From Spirodela intermedia (taxonomy: Eukaryota > Streptophyta > Magnoliopsida > Alismatales > Araceae): 64,000 nt of DNA. The notes under the pieces are model-generated. The model was not told where the DNA came from, ran no database searches, and saw nothing but the letters and a program-made list of their open reading frames with translations. The position numbers and the translations under genes are program-made. Within the stretch, counting starts at the first letter, position 1. Each line of letters begins with the position of its first letter. Of the stretch, positions 47,541 through 60,207 are shown piece after piece. The stretch spans positions 498,501 to 562,500 of the forward strand of contig LR746264.1 in NCBI GenBank assembly GCA_902729315.2. Reading direction: 5' to 3'.

Positions 47541-48886
47541 TGCTTTATGTGAAAAACTCTCAAGTTAGATAAATAATGTCAATGGTTAGTTTCAGGATGG
47601 CAGCATGTCACCAAACTATACAGATAAATAGGAATATTTCAATTACATGATATATTAGTTGGATTGCGCAACTTACTTCACTTCTTAAGTAACGACGTTA
47701 TGTCTAACTTCTTGGGTTTCACTAATCATTTAATAAATACACATTGAAATGTACATTTAACGTATCTTTATAATTGAATTTAATAACTCTGGCCAACTTA
47801 GGAATTTACCTAAGAGTCCTTCTTTAGATTCACAACTCTATAAGACCAATGAATATTAGTTACAACTAATATCTTCTAGGTTAAGGCTCTATATAAGTCC
47901 TAAGTGCAAAAGAATTTCAAACACAAGGTAAAACTAGCCTTACTACTCTTAGATGTTCAACACCTATTGTTTCTCGTTATGGTCATTGTAGAAGTTTTAG
48001 TATTCTTGAGTTGAGCATGTCAAGTGGATACACATTTTTGGGGTCAAATATGCATCAAATTTGTGCAGAATCTCAAAAGAAGATGGATTGAATATGATTT
48101 CTTGTTTAACATTTTCTCTTTCTTCATATCTCACCATCTTAGTTTTAAAATAGGCCTATCCTTATATAGACATTTTTCTAAGTAATATTTGATTTTCAGA
48201 TTATTAGGCCACTTTATTGACCTCCTAGTGGTATGAAAAATGAAGAGGAATGAGAGAAGGATGCCCTGAAGCCTATTTGAGGATGAGGTGAGAACAAGCC
48301 AAGAGTATGATAAGATGAGGGGATTGACGCTTGTTAGTGAGTGATGTCATGAGTGAGGAGTTGCCAGGGCATTGAGATGATACAATGGCTGAAGAGATGT
48401 CGACAAGACAAGCCCTCCCCCCTAGGAAGAGGTGAGGAAGCAAATTATAAATAAAATTTTAAATATATACTCTATCAACAAAAAACATCATCATGCCTAT
48501 ATTTTAAACTGCAACAATAAAGATTCATTGTTAAAAGTAATATCAATTAAACATCTTGACATTTTTCTACATAATTCGTTACATTGGAATCCTCTTCCAA
48601 AGAACTTTATAATATTTACTTATATATATCACTAATGTCAATTAATATATATATATATATATATTAAATGATGATTGTTTTACATGAGAGAACTCTTTAT
48701 AAAATTTATAGTCAAGTATTAACTTATTGCCCCTCAGTGAATTGTGTTGGCTTTGATGTGGTTAAGTGGAACATCAAAAGTAGGGGTAAAATTAGTTTCT
48801 TACGATCTTTGTTTTATTTTTCTCTTTTATTTATGAGTGTATGTGTTAACATAAGTTCTCACATAATTATTTTGAGTTGAGTTTAA

Positions 48887-48917
<31 letters not shown>

Positions 48918-51900
48918 CTCTTTACGTGGGTTTACTCTAGGTTCTATCTCACTCATCAACACAAAGGACATAGAATTTTTATTGAAATTTACCTCTTACT
49001 AGGATACTTCAAATCTCATAGGATCCTGTTCTAGAGTTCACTATTTTTTTCTGAAATACAACTGATTTCATGGGATTAATGGCCCAAATCAATCTTGTTT
49101 GATCTCCACAAAGATCACATCACTTGTAGATAAAGTTTAACTCTCAACACCACATGTCTTAGTTAAATACACCACATGTCTCAACACCACTTGTAGAAAA
49201 ATTCTTATCTTTTCATCACTTGAAAAATGATCATACAAATTAAAATTTATTATTGTTACTTTGCTGACATGTCAGTGACTTTTATTTGTTCTTCGATTCA
49301 AAGCTCATTATTGCATGTAACTTATCCTTGATATTTTGTATTGGTATTCTTAATATATCAACGAATATTTTTGCTTTCAAAGTTAAGCTCAAATAATGTC
49401 ATTGAGTTTGTCTTTTTCTCCACATATCTAGCTGATGTGTTACCATCCAATATATATGGTGCTTATTGTTATCTCATAAATGATATTTGAAACTTGATTT
49501 GATGATACGTGATCTATCAATGATCATCTTTGCTTCTAAGGTTGAGTTGAAGTCTATTCATTTGATCTATCATTTTCTTCATGTGCTATGTTGATGTGTT
49601 ACCATGTGTAATACATGACAAAGACATCTCCATTTTTGTGAGTTTCATGAGAACACAAGAGTTTGAATCTTGTCTTAGCCATTAATCCTTTGATATTTCT
49701 TTATATTTCTCTAATTAGTTTTCTAGCATGTTATCACTAAGGTCTTGATTTTGATCCTACTAATGACTTTACATTTATGTCATTTTCAAATATTTCAGTT
49801 GTTGAGAGTTCTACCTTTTCGTTGTGTAAGTCTTTAGTCCAAATCTTATACTTGACTTCATATATATATTACTTTTTTCAGGAGTTTTTCTCATTGAAGC
49901 TTTCGATTTCACATCACTTAGGTTCTATGTTTGAGTCTTATAAGTGACTTCACATTTTTTTGATTTTACATGATACTTCTTCACGTGTTGAAACTTATTT
50001 TTATGTACTATATCAAAATAATATTATGATGTATTATATTTAATATAAAACTATCTCAAGGATATAACTCGTTGGATTCATTGTTAGTTGTAAGATTATT
50101 CAATTATCATTAATGTGTATTTTAAATATTTTTCAAAGATACTAGACTTTTAATATCAATATTTATGTAATTAATTTATGATTAAGATGAATCTTTAATA
50201 AATATTATGTAAATAATGTGTAAATAAAATTTCATTTAGAAATGTCGATACCACGGACATCTTCAAGTTGTACTTAGAGTACCAAATCTCAATATCAAGT
50301 AATCAAGATCATCAATTAACTAATTGTACAATAATTCAAGTTAGTAACTTGCTCTTCCATGCATATAGTCATCATGAGACCATTTTAGGCTCATCAAAGA
50401 CATCATCAGTCCCTATAATAAAGTATTAAATAGTCATTTTAAAAAATCACACAAAAATAGTGACATAAGTAGAAAATAATGAAATCAAAAATAGTGACAA
50501 AAGTGTCAGTATGACTGAAATAACTAGTTTGCCCAAAAGCATAACATGAAGAAATTAAAATATTTTATAGAATTACAATGTCAAATTTTATTTATATAAT
50601 AAATTACATTAATAATCTAGCATAGCTTATTACATATATCAAGGTTAATATCCCAATATATGATAAATTATAGTGCATAATAAGAGAATATATAAACTTT
50701 TTGTCATTTGATACATGTAAATTAAATTGCCTAACACTAGCACCAAACTTATGAATAGAGTTAAAGTAAGTTAGTGTATTGAATACAATTTCAATATGTG
50801 AAAACACATTATACTATGACATAACATATCTAACTTAATATGTATGTTAGAATCATTACTTGATCTCCTATTGAATCAAGTATTAGAAATTATGAGGAGA
50901 CTAAGATGGAAGGAAGAAAATCAACTAGAACTCTATTTTTTTCATAAACTCACAAAAGTCGATGTCCATCTTTTATTCCAATCCCATTAGTCACAAAACG
51001 TACTAGACTAATATGAGCCATAATGGGCTGGATTGGTCTAAGTTCATATCGACTAAAATAAAATGTGTAAGTTAAGAAGGTTGGATTAACTTGAGGCAAA
51101 TAAAATATAGTAATAGAGAAAAGAAAAAGCAATATGATAATAGATAAATAAAATGCATCCTTTTTGACATTGTCTCTCAAGTTGGAGTGTATGACAATTA
51201 TCCTGAGCTTGGATATAAGGTGATTAATAGTATTTTTGATCAAATCTAGTAAAGAAATCTACATCTTGATCTCTTGTTGCTATGTTTGATGTACATATGA
51301 ACCTACTCTCTATCTTATCTTTAATAAATTTTTCATTTTTTTTATACTATACTAGATTATGTACAATACTAATTTCTACTTTATTATCTCAATAAAGTTT
51401 TATTAGACCCTCCAACTTTATTTTTTAAGTCCTCAAGAAGAATTTTCACCTATCACACTTGACATATACATTGAATCATGACTTTGAGTTCTATTTTCAA
51501 ACTTGAGCTTTTCACCACATTTTTTTCTCAATATAGATGATTATGTTCCAATCATAAAAGATGTAGTATCATGAGGTAGATCTTATGTTAATAATATATC
51601 ATACATAGTTAACATAATTGTATGTCTCAAACAATACTTTTCCATTTTTTTTTAATAAAAAATATTTTTCTACTATTCCTTTGAGGTAATATAATACTCA
51701 ATAAGCTGCATATAAATGTATTTACTTTATATTATACATAAATAGACTGACCACATTTGCTACATAAGTTATACTAAGAGATGTATCAAACAAATAAATC
51801 AATTGCTTAATTGGTATTTGGTACATCTCTTTGTTTACAATCGAATCTTTAGTTTTATTAAGTTTAAGATTTGAATCTATCAAAATATTTTTTGATTTAC

Positions 51901-52400
51901 ATAAAAATTTTACTAGTTTCTTCTAAGAGATCCATAACATACTTATATTAAGATATGAAAATCTACATGTTCGAATGAGCTACTTTAGTTCTAAGAGAAT
52001 ACTGTAACATATTAGAATGGTAGGATTAATTGAAATACAAAGAAGGAGAGGGGGAGTAGAGTTTCTAAAAATTATGATGATTTTTTCATTTTGAGACAAG
52101 TTACTACTTTGGCTTATCTATATGTCAACAAAGGGAGGTGAATGTGTCTAAAGGCTCTTTAAAGGTAATAAGACTTTTTAATACATTCTCACTAAGAACA
52201 TAAAACTTTTCTATTGGTTCACCATTTACTAGACCACTAATTTTAGATTCTTATCTTTCAATATTAGACTATTTCACCCCTTCTCTTCTAATGTTAATTA
52301 TTATCATCAAGAATGCACATTGATTTTAATGAGATCATTTGTCTCTTTAGAGACTTAGCCCCTCTTGAGTCAAAAATGTCACTACACTAATGTTAAGACT
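47541..52400. other. AT-rich gene-free stretch with degenerate repeats
   Basis: No supported gene. It holds TA and CT microsatellites (about 48642-48664 and 48887-48913) and diverged tandem-like units at 49330-49980. Short open frames are AT-biased and match nothing I recognise. It may contain further decayed parts of the copia relic that begins near 52400. Confidence 0.5.
49330..49980. repeat. Degenerate direct repeats
   Basis: Two diverged units with the order CAAyGAtyAT..TTTGCTT..AAGTT/GGTTGAG, then CTGATGTGTTACCAT, start near 49359 and 49516. Farther on, a pattern like ACTTAGGTtcta..TTTGAGTCTTAtaaGTGACTTcACAT occurs near 49733, 49824 and 49916. Units differ a lot, so this is old repetition. 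Confidence 0.5.
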
Positions 52401-54956
52401 ACGAAGTAGTGTGAGATAGTGTGGGACATGCATGACTACGAGGAGTGTGCGAGTAATGTTAAGAAGATGTCGAGGTTTCTATTTAATGATGTCATTTTGC
52501 TAAAAAGTGTAGAGGCAAGTAGTCTGATGAATGATGTACTATCTTTGAAAAAGCTTTGAAAAGTATTTTGGATAAATTTTAGGACATTGTCGGTGCAGAG
52601 AATTTTGGAAGTAGTAGAGTACTGTGTAATGATCTCTATGATGTATTAATGAATCGTGTTGTGAATTTGAAAGTAGCTTTTGAGAAGATATACTCGTGTA
52701 ACATGAGTATAGTCATCGACAAAGATAATATAGTATTATAATTTTATCGGAGAAACAACTCGAGATAATCCCCACATGTCTAGTGAATGAGGTTGAACGG
52801 TCGAAAAGTGGAGATAAAATCTCAAGGTGGATATGTAAAGTGGTGATGCTAGCCTAATTGTCACGACTCGCACACAAACTCGAAAATAGTAAGCCATAGA
52901 AAGAATTTTTAAAGTTTCAATAAATATGGATGTCTCATATGTTGATGTCACAAAATGGATAAATTTTATGTGGAAGAAGTTACAAAATTAAAAGTCCAGA
53001 GGAAGGAGAGTCGGAAATGAGCTCATAGACACCACTACTGTTCTCACTGGCCCAAACTAATCCTCTATTTGATATGCAAGTCTTGGAAGACATAATGATA
53101 AGGAAAAAGATGACGACGTAGTATAGTACACGAGTGATGACACTAATTGACACAAGATTCTTAAGAAAACCGAGAACATAAAGTACGTCATAGAGTGAGA
53201 GATTAGTAGTCAAAGTGGTTGTGTCATACCCTTTGACAGGGAAAGAATAGTCGTCAGCAATAGAGACAGAAAGAAGATAATTGATGGGTGTAAGATAATG
53301 GATAAGAGAGGGAAACCTTGTCACATGAGCAAAGGCCCTTAAGTTGATAAGCCAAGAAGTAAGAGAGGCGAGTAAAGCATGTGTACATGAAGTGGGTGTG
53401 TCATATGCAGAAGTGGAGGCAAGGTCGATAGAAGAGCCATGAGAGGAAGCGTGAGAGTCCTTTAATTATGCATACTCTTTAGGAGTCATGTTGTCTAGAC
53501 TATGGAAGTAGACGATGCATGCGGAGGAGTCATAGAAGACAAGTCTTGACCCCATACCGGCTTGCCAAACTCCTTCCAATATTTCTCAACCATGTGATTT
53601 TGCTTACCACAATATAGGCACGGAGGGAAGGAATTCTTCTACTTAGTCGATCCCTTTCCCTTCCTAGCGGTCTTGGAGCCATAACCTCTATCAACACCTA
53701 TGGTAGAAAGTGCAAAGAGATTAAGAGTTGCGGGAGCAGCATGAGCAAGAGGCATGCTAGTGTGCACATGAAGAGCCACTGAGAAGATATTTGTCATCAA
53801 ATGAACTTGAGTGCTAGAGAGGACTTGGCCACATATTTGATTGACGAGCTCCGGATAGAGACCGCTGAAAAAGGCCCCTATGTAGAGTTTGTCACAATGG
53901 CGAGTGAGGGTAGACAGATTCGTGAATTGGTGGCTGATAAATAAATAGCTTAGTGACAATATTTTATAATTTACCAAAATACTCATAGAATGATCGACTA
54001 CTTGCTTATAAGCAAAGAGTGATTCATATGGACAGATGGTGCAATTGATGTTGGTCTTATTCGCTTACATTGTCTCGAGAGTTTATCATAATCAATGGGT
54101 TGACTTTAGGTGACTGAGAGGTCGAATAATGAAAGGCTCAATATTTTGACAAAGCCAAGTGCTAACGGCAATGTCAAGATATCCCAAATGAAGATAGTTT
54201 GGAGATGTGACATTAGGCGGAGGTGATTGGAGGTGATGTAGAAGTTGATGAGCATGAAGGAATTTTTCAAATGTAGACACCGACGAGTCATAATTGGTGC
54301 CATCAAAGACGTAGACTAAGAGACTTAATGCAACTGTAAGAGAATGCTGATGCCCTGAGATTAGATCTTGGAGGGTTGTCATGCTAATGTGGAGGACGAG
54401 AAAGGGCCGACACATGGCACGCACAAGAGAGGGTTGGCACATGGTGCGAGGTAGGGTGGGCTGTGCGTGAGAGAGAGTGGGCACAGATGCTACGTTGATA
54501 GTGGTGCAGAGAAACCGGTGGCTGAGGCCAACAGCAAGGGGGTGGATTCCCTGAGATCAACACCCAGAGGGGCGCATCCTAATGGTGACAAATGTTGTGT
54601 GGGTTGTAGTGCAGAGAAACCGGTGGCTGAGGCCACTAGCGAGGGGCTAGAGTCCCTAAGATCAGCTCCTAGAGGGGGTTTCCCTGATGGCAATAGAGTT
54701 CCCTAATGAGGCCACCACGAATAGAGGTAGTGTCGAAGATGTCATTGGAGGATTGACGACGAGGAATGGTGATGTGAGTGAGTATAGCAGGGGCGACGGA
54801 TCAAGTCCTTATGGCTCTAATACCATGTGGAGAGAAGAGCACTATAAACCCTTAGAATCGAGAGAGAGAAAAATGAAGATGAGTAGAAGGCTTTATAGTG
54901 GCCCTAATTGACCCTAATGGGTTAGGTCCATAGTGAGCTGATGTCGTAATCTAACA
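52400..54956 (-). mobile_element. Decayed Ty1/copia retrotransposon (5' LTR, gag, zinc knuckle, integrase part)
   Basis: On the minus strand a 131-bp LTR (54956-54826) starts TGTTAG and ends CA. It is followed directly by TGGTATTAGAGCC (54825-54813), the Met-initiator tRNA primer site with one change. Gag-like remains follow: FDGTNYDSSVSTFEKFLHAHQLL and FSGLYPELVNQICGQVLSS. A damaged zinc knuckle (CLYCGKQNHMVEKYW, last Cys lost) lies near 53560-53610. Then come NLSLYDVLYVLGFLKNLVSIS (near 53150-53215) and an integrase stretch WGLSRVV..YYIIFVDDYTH near 52690-52770. Stops and frame changes are frequent. No reverse transcriptase, RNase H or 3' LTR was seen, so it is dead and probably 3'-truncated. 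Confidence 0.85.
54484..54700. repeat. Two-copy tandem repeat, about 107 bp, in the copia leader
   Basis: A block with GCAGAGAAACCGGTGGCTGAG starts near 54504 and again near 54611. Similar following sequence (TCCCT.AGATCA, CC(C/T)AGAGGGG) makes two diverged units. They lie between the primer-binding site and the gag remains. Confidence 0.8.
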
Positions 54957-57640
54957 TATATGTAGATGTTTCAATGTAAAAAACCATTGTTGACACATTA
55001 TAAAATTTCCATACTTATTTTAGTGCATGAAAAGCTTATATTGTAGAGCAATAAACTTAATATTTCAATAAATGAAATTTATAGTGGAATAATATTTACA
55101 TCAAAGGTTAATACTCGATCGTACCAAGTTTACATTGCAAAATAATGTGGTACATAAAAAATAATATATCAACATCTGTAAAGTTTGTATTATAGATTCT
55201 TCTACTACATAAATGATAATATTATAGTATAACAAGATCACATGACAATAGTACACAACATCAAAACTAATATTTTATTATATGATATTTATCTTATAGA
55301 ATAAAAAACACATCTTAACTAATATTTAATGTAATAATTTTATATTTTAGAACAAAGAAATACATGAAGTATGAGATGTTAGGTTTTAGGCTACACTAAA
55401 ATTTAGAGGGGGGGTTCAATTGACCAATATACTATTTGTTCATCTTTAGATAAGATCTCTTCTACAAATAGTTCTTTGAGTGACAACTAGTTAATTGTTT
55501 TCTATTTACTTGACAAAGATCATAATTTTTATATTAGTTTCATCACTACCTATGTCCACTCTATAAGAATAATTTTTATTAAGAAAAATGAATTTAATCA
55601 AACTAAAAAAAGACCTAACCAGATATGTCCCCAATAAGAGAAGTAGGTATGTCATGCTTGCTTAGAAATAACAGTCCACACTTGTTTCCAATTTTCATAA
55701 GAAGAGAAGAATACCCACTAACTTATGTTTTACTAATACCAATAATCTTAACTAATGATATTATCATATAAGGGTTAAATAGAATATTCACAAAGTCTTA
55801 ACAAAAATATGGTGAACATAAGAGTTTAACAAACCTCGATTAAATGTATGTCTCACCAAGCCTATTGAACACAAAGGCCTCAACAAACTTATGTTGAACA
55901 CAAAGTCTTTGCAAATCTCCATTGGATACAAAGGCCTCTACAAGCCTACACTAAACACAATAACTTTAGAAACTCTAGTGAATGCAAAGGCCTCAACTAG
56001 CCTATATTGGATTTATCAGCTCTGAGAAATGAGAAGATTATACTCAATTTCATGTTAAGAATGTGTTTATATCCATACGTCTTTAACATGTACATTGGTA
56101 GTGTACATGAGGCATTGATTGCTTCAGTCACAACATTTTTTTCTTCTATTTATAGTGTTTAATTCACTTCTAAGATTGTGTAGACACTTTGGTTGGAGTA
56201 TATAATCATTATGGCTCCCATTATTATTTTTTGTTCTCAATATTATTAGATACAAGCCAAAGTTGTCTTTATACGTTGAATTTGGGCTATCCACTGGTCA
56301 CTCTCAATAGTTGGAAGTTGGGCTATTTGTTTTCACATCAGAACATAGGCTTGAGATTCATAAAAGGTATGTAGTATTTTTGCATGATGCTAAATTTAAA
56401 AATATCTTTTTAACATGTACACATGACCTATATATGTGATAAAAACTTGTTTTTAATTTACAAACTATTTAATTATATGAGATGTATGAAGATTATTTTA
56501 TTCTTGCATTAATTTACAAATGGTATAATGGTTTGAAACTATTCATTATTCAAGTGAGAAGATAATCCTAAGCATTGTGGCAATAGAAGTTACATAAAAT
56601 ATGGACTCATGTCTACATTTAATGTGTGGCAATTTTATGGAAGAACCATTAAATCTATTTAATGAGAATTTAGCAAATAGCATACCTTCACACTAACTTG
56701 AACAGCACTTTTCAATTTTCCATCTAGCATAAACTGTCATATCAATACAAGATAACAAGGTTAGAAAATAGAAGAAACAATTGTAAAATTCTTGCAAGCA
56801 TTAATATAGTAGACAATTTTTTGAGTATGCTAGTATGTCATGTTTTAGTCAGAGGATTGCTCAATAGTTTGAATTATATTCATGTCATTCATTTAAACTG
56901 AACTTTAGAATTAAGAGACTTGGATGAGGAAGGGTGTGGAGTTTGAAAGATGGTCATACATTCTAAAGTGCCATACATTTAGATAATTATAACTCAAGTT
57001 CAACACTTAAGAAATTCAGCGCAATTGATTAATACTTAATTAAAAATCATATTTCTCTTATGTTGTGTGTCTCGTCCTTATGTTTCATGATTAAAATAAA
57101 ATAGCTACTGAATCCTTGCCTTTATTATTATAACCTAAAAATCACTCCTTCCTTTAATTTTATGGAATTTGGGCCCTTTATCAACCCTATTGATTATGGG
57201 CTTTTATTAGGCTAATCTTGATGGCCCATAGTATTTCTTAATTTCCTAAATTCTAGTTTTAGAAGAGCACATTAGTGCCGCGAAGGTCTTGTGTGGTCAT
57301 GCTCTTTTAGAGAAATGAGCACCACTTATCTATTGCCACGTGGATAATATATGAGAATAATCGTGCATGGAAATTCTTAATTATTGCACTAATTAAATAA
57401 CTATGAGAATAATTTAAATAAAATATTTAACATAAAATAGAATAAATGGCATACATATTTAAATCGACTGCGAGTAATTTGAGGGATTTTTTTACAAATG
57501 AATAAATATCCGACCCTAAATAATAGTAATATATATATAGAGAGAGAGAGGGAGAGAGGAACGGTTTCGGTGAAGCCGTTCCTGGGGTAGCCATTTATGG
57601 TAAGGATCGGCCCCCTCTTTCTCTCTTCCACGTGTCTCCA
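54957..57640. other. AT-rich gene-free stretch
   Basis: No supported gene. A degenerate minisatellite lies at about 55790-56020, and a purine-rich AGAGGGGGGG patch near 55400 is of the kind often seen in plant repeats. The rest is AT-rich without recognisable structure. Confidence 0.5.
55790..56020. repeat. Degenerate minisatellite, unit about 33-35 bp
   Basis: Successive units follow the pattern GAACACAAAGGCCTCAACAAACCTATATT with changes, at least five times in a row (TTGAACACAAAGGCCTC, TTGAACACAAAGTCTTT, TTGGATACAAAGGCCTC, CTAAACACAATAACTTT, GTGAATGCAAAGGCCTC). Confidence 0.75.
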
Positions 57641-57739
57641 TCCTATTCACCTGATTGAAGCATCACGATCCTGATATCACTGCCCTTGCAGCATCTCTCT
57701 GTCTATTACTCCTAACCTGGTCCTCGTATTTCTCTCCCA

Positions 57740-57972
57740 CTCTAACCCCGCATCTCTCTCTCTCTCTCTCTCCCTCGCTCGCTCGCTTTTTGCATAAATA
57801 TATATATGGCCATATATATGGCCCTTTTAGCTTTGCTTCCATGCATGGGTTTCTCCTTCCTCTCTCTGCATCTGCCCCTCTGTGATCCCCTCCCTCTCCG
57901 CTTCCCTCACCCGCCGCAGCTGAGAGAAAGCGGACCCTTCCATCAGAAGCTACATCAGACTCAGTCTCCAGG

Positions 57973-58007
<35 letters not shown>

Positions 58008-58148
58008 AGAGAAGAACTGGTAGACGGTTCATTTAGGGATATGCCAGAGTTTGGATCTTCGTCTCCTCTATCTCGAGGCGGGGGGGCTGTTCTTTGATCT
58101 GGGTCTTCTTCTCCGCAGCATCTTTACCCGTTTCTTGTATTCTCTGAG
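57740..58148 (+). promoter_or_regulatory. Promoter and leader of the ZAT-like gene
   Basis: A CT run (57749-57772) is followed by TATA-rich sequence at about 57795-57822 (repeated TATATATGGCC). A GA run follows at 57975-58007, in what should be the 5' UTR, before the ATG at 58149. TATA use is inferred. Confidence 0.4.
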
Positions 58149-58934
58149 ATGAGGATGTTGGAGGAGGGAGGGGATCAAGAAGGGAGGAAGAAGAAGCACA
58201 CCTGCAAGATCTGCCGCAGGAGCTTCCCCTGCGGGAGGTCACTGGGGGGGCACATGAGGTCCCACGCCGGAGGAACTTCCCCTCCATCGCCGCTGCCGCT
58301 CCAGCGGAACCAGAGAAGCAGGGGGCTCGCAGAAGCTGGTTATGGCCTCCGGGAGAACCCCAAGAAGACGAGGAGGATATACGAATCCGCCGCAGGGATC
58401 GACGCCTGCCAGAGGAGGGAGAAGCTCTGGGGGCAAGAAGAAGCAGATTTAGCGCTTTGTCTCATGATGCTCTCCAGGGACGCCGGCTTCTGGGGCGGCG
58501 GCGAAGGCGGAGAGATAAACTGGGTCAAGAAGACGGAGGAAGAATCCGCGGATTCAGGCGATGGGTCTGCCGCCATGGAAGACCTTGTGAAGAACCCTAA
58601 GGGAGCTCTGAGCAAAAAGAGGAAATCAGGCGGCGACGGGGGCAAATTCGAGTGTAAGTCCTGCAGAAAGACTTTTCCTTCTCACCAGGCCCTCGGAGGA
58701 CACCGAGCGAGCCACAAGAGGAGCAGCATCCGCCGCTGCGGCGGAGATTCGAAGCTCTCTGCAGAGTTTACGCAGACGAGCTCTGCGTCACCGGAGGAGG
58801 GCTCCGTCGCCGCCGCCGTCTTCCCCGCCGTAGAAGCTCCGGCGGAACACCTCGATCTCGATCTCTCGGGTCCCTGCAACGAGGAGTCGGAAATGTGGCT
58901 CAGCCGGCGATGGCAACCGCTTCTGAATCTCTGA
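58149..58934 (+). CDS. C2H2 zinc-finger repressor, ZAT1/4/9-like with two fingers
   Basis: Nuclear transcription factor of the plant C1-2i type, often a stress-response repressor. Single exon, 261 aa. Finger 1 is at residues 19-39 (CKICRRSFPCGRSLGGHMRSH). Finger 2 is at 169-189 (CKSCRKTFPSHQALGGHRASH) with the plant QALGGH core. Between them is LALCLMMLSRD (about 101-111), typical of ZAT proteins, and a basic KKRKS stretch that could be a nuclear signal. An EAR-type repression motif LDLDL lies at 235-239. ZAT1, ZAT4 and ZAT9 have a third QALGGH finger after finger 2. Here Ser/Ala-rich sequence follows instead, and the protein ends WQPLLNL. The next ATG, two codons on, is also possible. Confidence 0.9.
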   Translation: MRMLEEGGDQEGRKKKHTCKICRRSFPCGRSLGGHMRSHAGGTSPPSPLPLQRNQRSRGLAEAGYGLRENPKKTRRIYESAAGIDACQRREKLWGQEEADLALCLMMLSRDAGFWGGGEGGEINWVKKTEEESADSGDGSAAMEDLVKNPKGALSKKRKSGGDGGKFECKSCRKTFPSHQALGGHRASHKRSSIRRCGGDSKLSAEFTQTSSASPEEGSVAAAVFPAVEAPAEHLDLDLSGPCNEESEMWLSRRWQPLLNL

Positions 58935-60207
58935 TCTCGCGTCGACGGAGAAGATGAAGAAGCAGAAGCAGAACCAGAAACTGTACATCCCCTCGCCATT
59001 TTTTTCCCCGATCATCTTCCCCAGCATCTCCTCACCGCTGTTCTTTGGATCTGAGAAGAAATAAACCACCCATTGATTCGCATCAGGAACACAAAAAGTG
59101 GAGAAATCTCTAGGTGGCTGAGAGGATCGGCACCGAAATTTGCCCTTCTTCGATCTTCAATGAGATGAAAACGATTGGGATCGTATCACTGCGTCCGATC
59201 GAATTCCTCAGATGAATCAAATGTTTACCTGCACAGAGACAGCGAGAGAGCGAGAGAGAGAGAGAGAGATAGAGATAGAGAGGAAAGCATGCGGTCAATT
59301 TAGAGAGAGGAACGTATGATGACTGACTACTGCTGACTTTGGCTACAATCCACAGCCTACTCTGTTCTTGGAAGGAAGCTTCAAGTTTCTGCGGAAGTGA
59401 CTGAGCTGGGTGATCACCTCTCTACCTTTCCCGCTCTCTCTCTCTCTCTCGCTAGCTAGCTAGATATATATGTATATAGAAGAGGCTATCCATCAATTTA
59501 TGATAGGAAACATTAGAACTATAAATTATTTAATTACCTTAATATTTGTAGTGTAAGAGACTAGAAACAAATACCACAATAAGCAATGATGATCAGCAGC
59601 AAGCAGCTGGTGGCGCCGGCGACCGGCGATGATGGCAATAGCTTGGTCGTAGCCACCCTGCGACGCCCTCCCTTTCTTAATCAGATAAATATTTATATGA
59701 AATAATATTTATATATTATAGTAGTATGAATAATAATTCTAATAACGATGACGAATTGAGAAAAAAAAATCATTTTTAATGATTCTTTTGGGAAATTAAT
59801 CCGATGAATTGTGGAATGGAGGTTAGCTGTCAATTTTTTTAAATCCACTTGCTTATAAAAATATCAGCATATTTTTATGTATATTAATTTAATTGAGAAG
59901 AGATATAGTATTGGAGTATATTATTAATGGGCCAGGCCCACTATGCTGAGATGGACCGGCCCGGTTGATCCCTAGCCGAGAGAGAGAGAGAGAGAGAGGG
60001 AGCTGGGTGAGATTTATAGAACAGCAAAGTTATAGTTCTACAGAAGTGAGAGGGAAAACCGCGGTGTTCTTCGCGGATATGGCCCTTCCTTCGAATCTCC
60101 CATGTCTGAACAGGCAATTCAAAACATACCCGTCTCAGGAAACTTGGGAAGAACGAGAGAGAGAAAGAGAGAGAGAGAGAGTACAGCTGAAGAAGAGGTG
60201 CTCCCTG
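58935..60207. other. Spacer between the convergent ZAT-like and NYN-LOTUS genes
   Basis: It holds both 3' flanks, GA runs at about 59246-59281, 59977-59999 and 60150-60181, a CT run at about 59437-59452 and AT-rich DNA. Short open frames over the GA runs are artefacts. No gene is supported. Confidence 0.6.
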
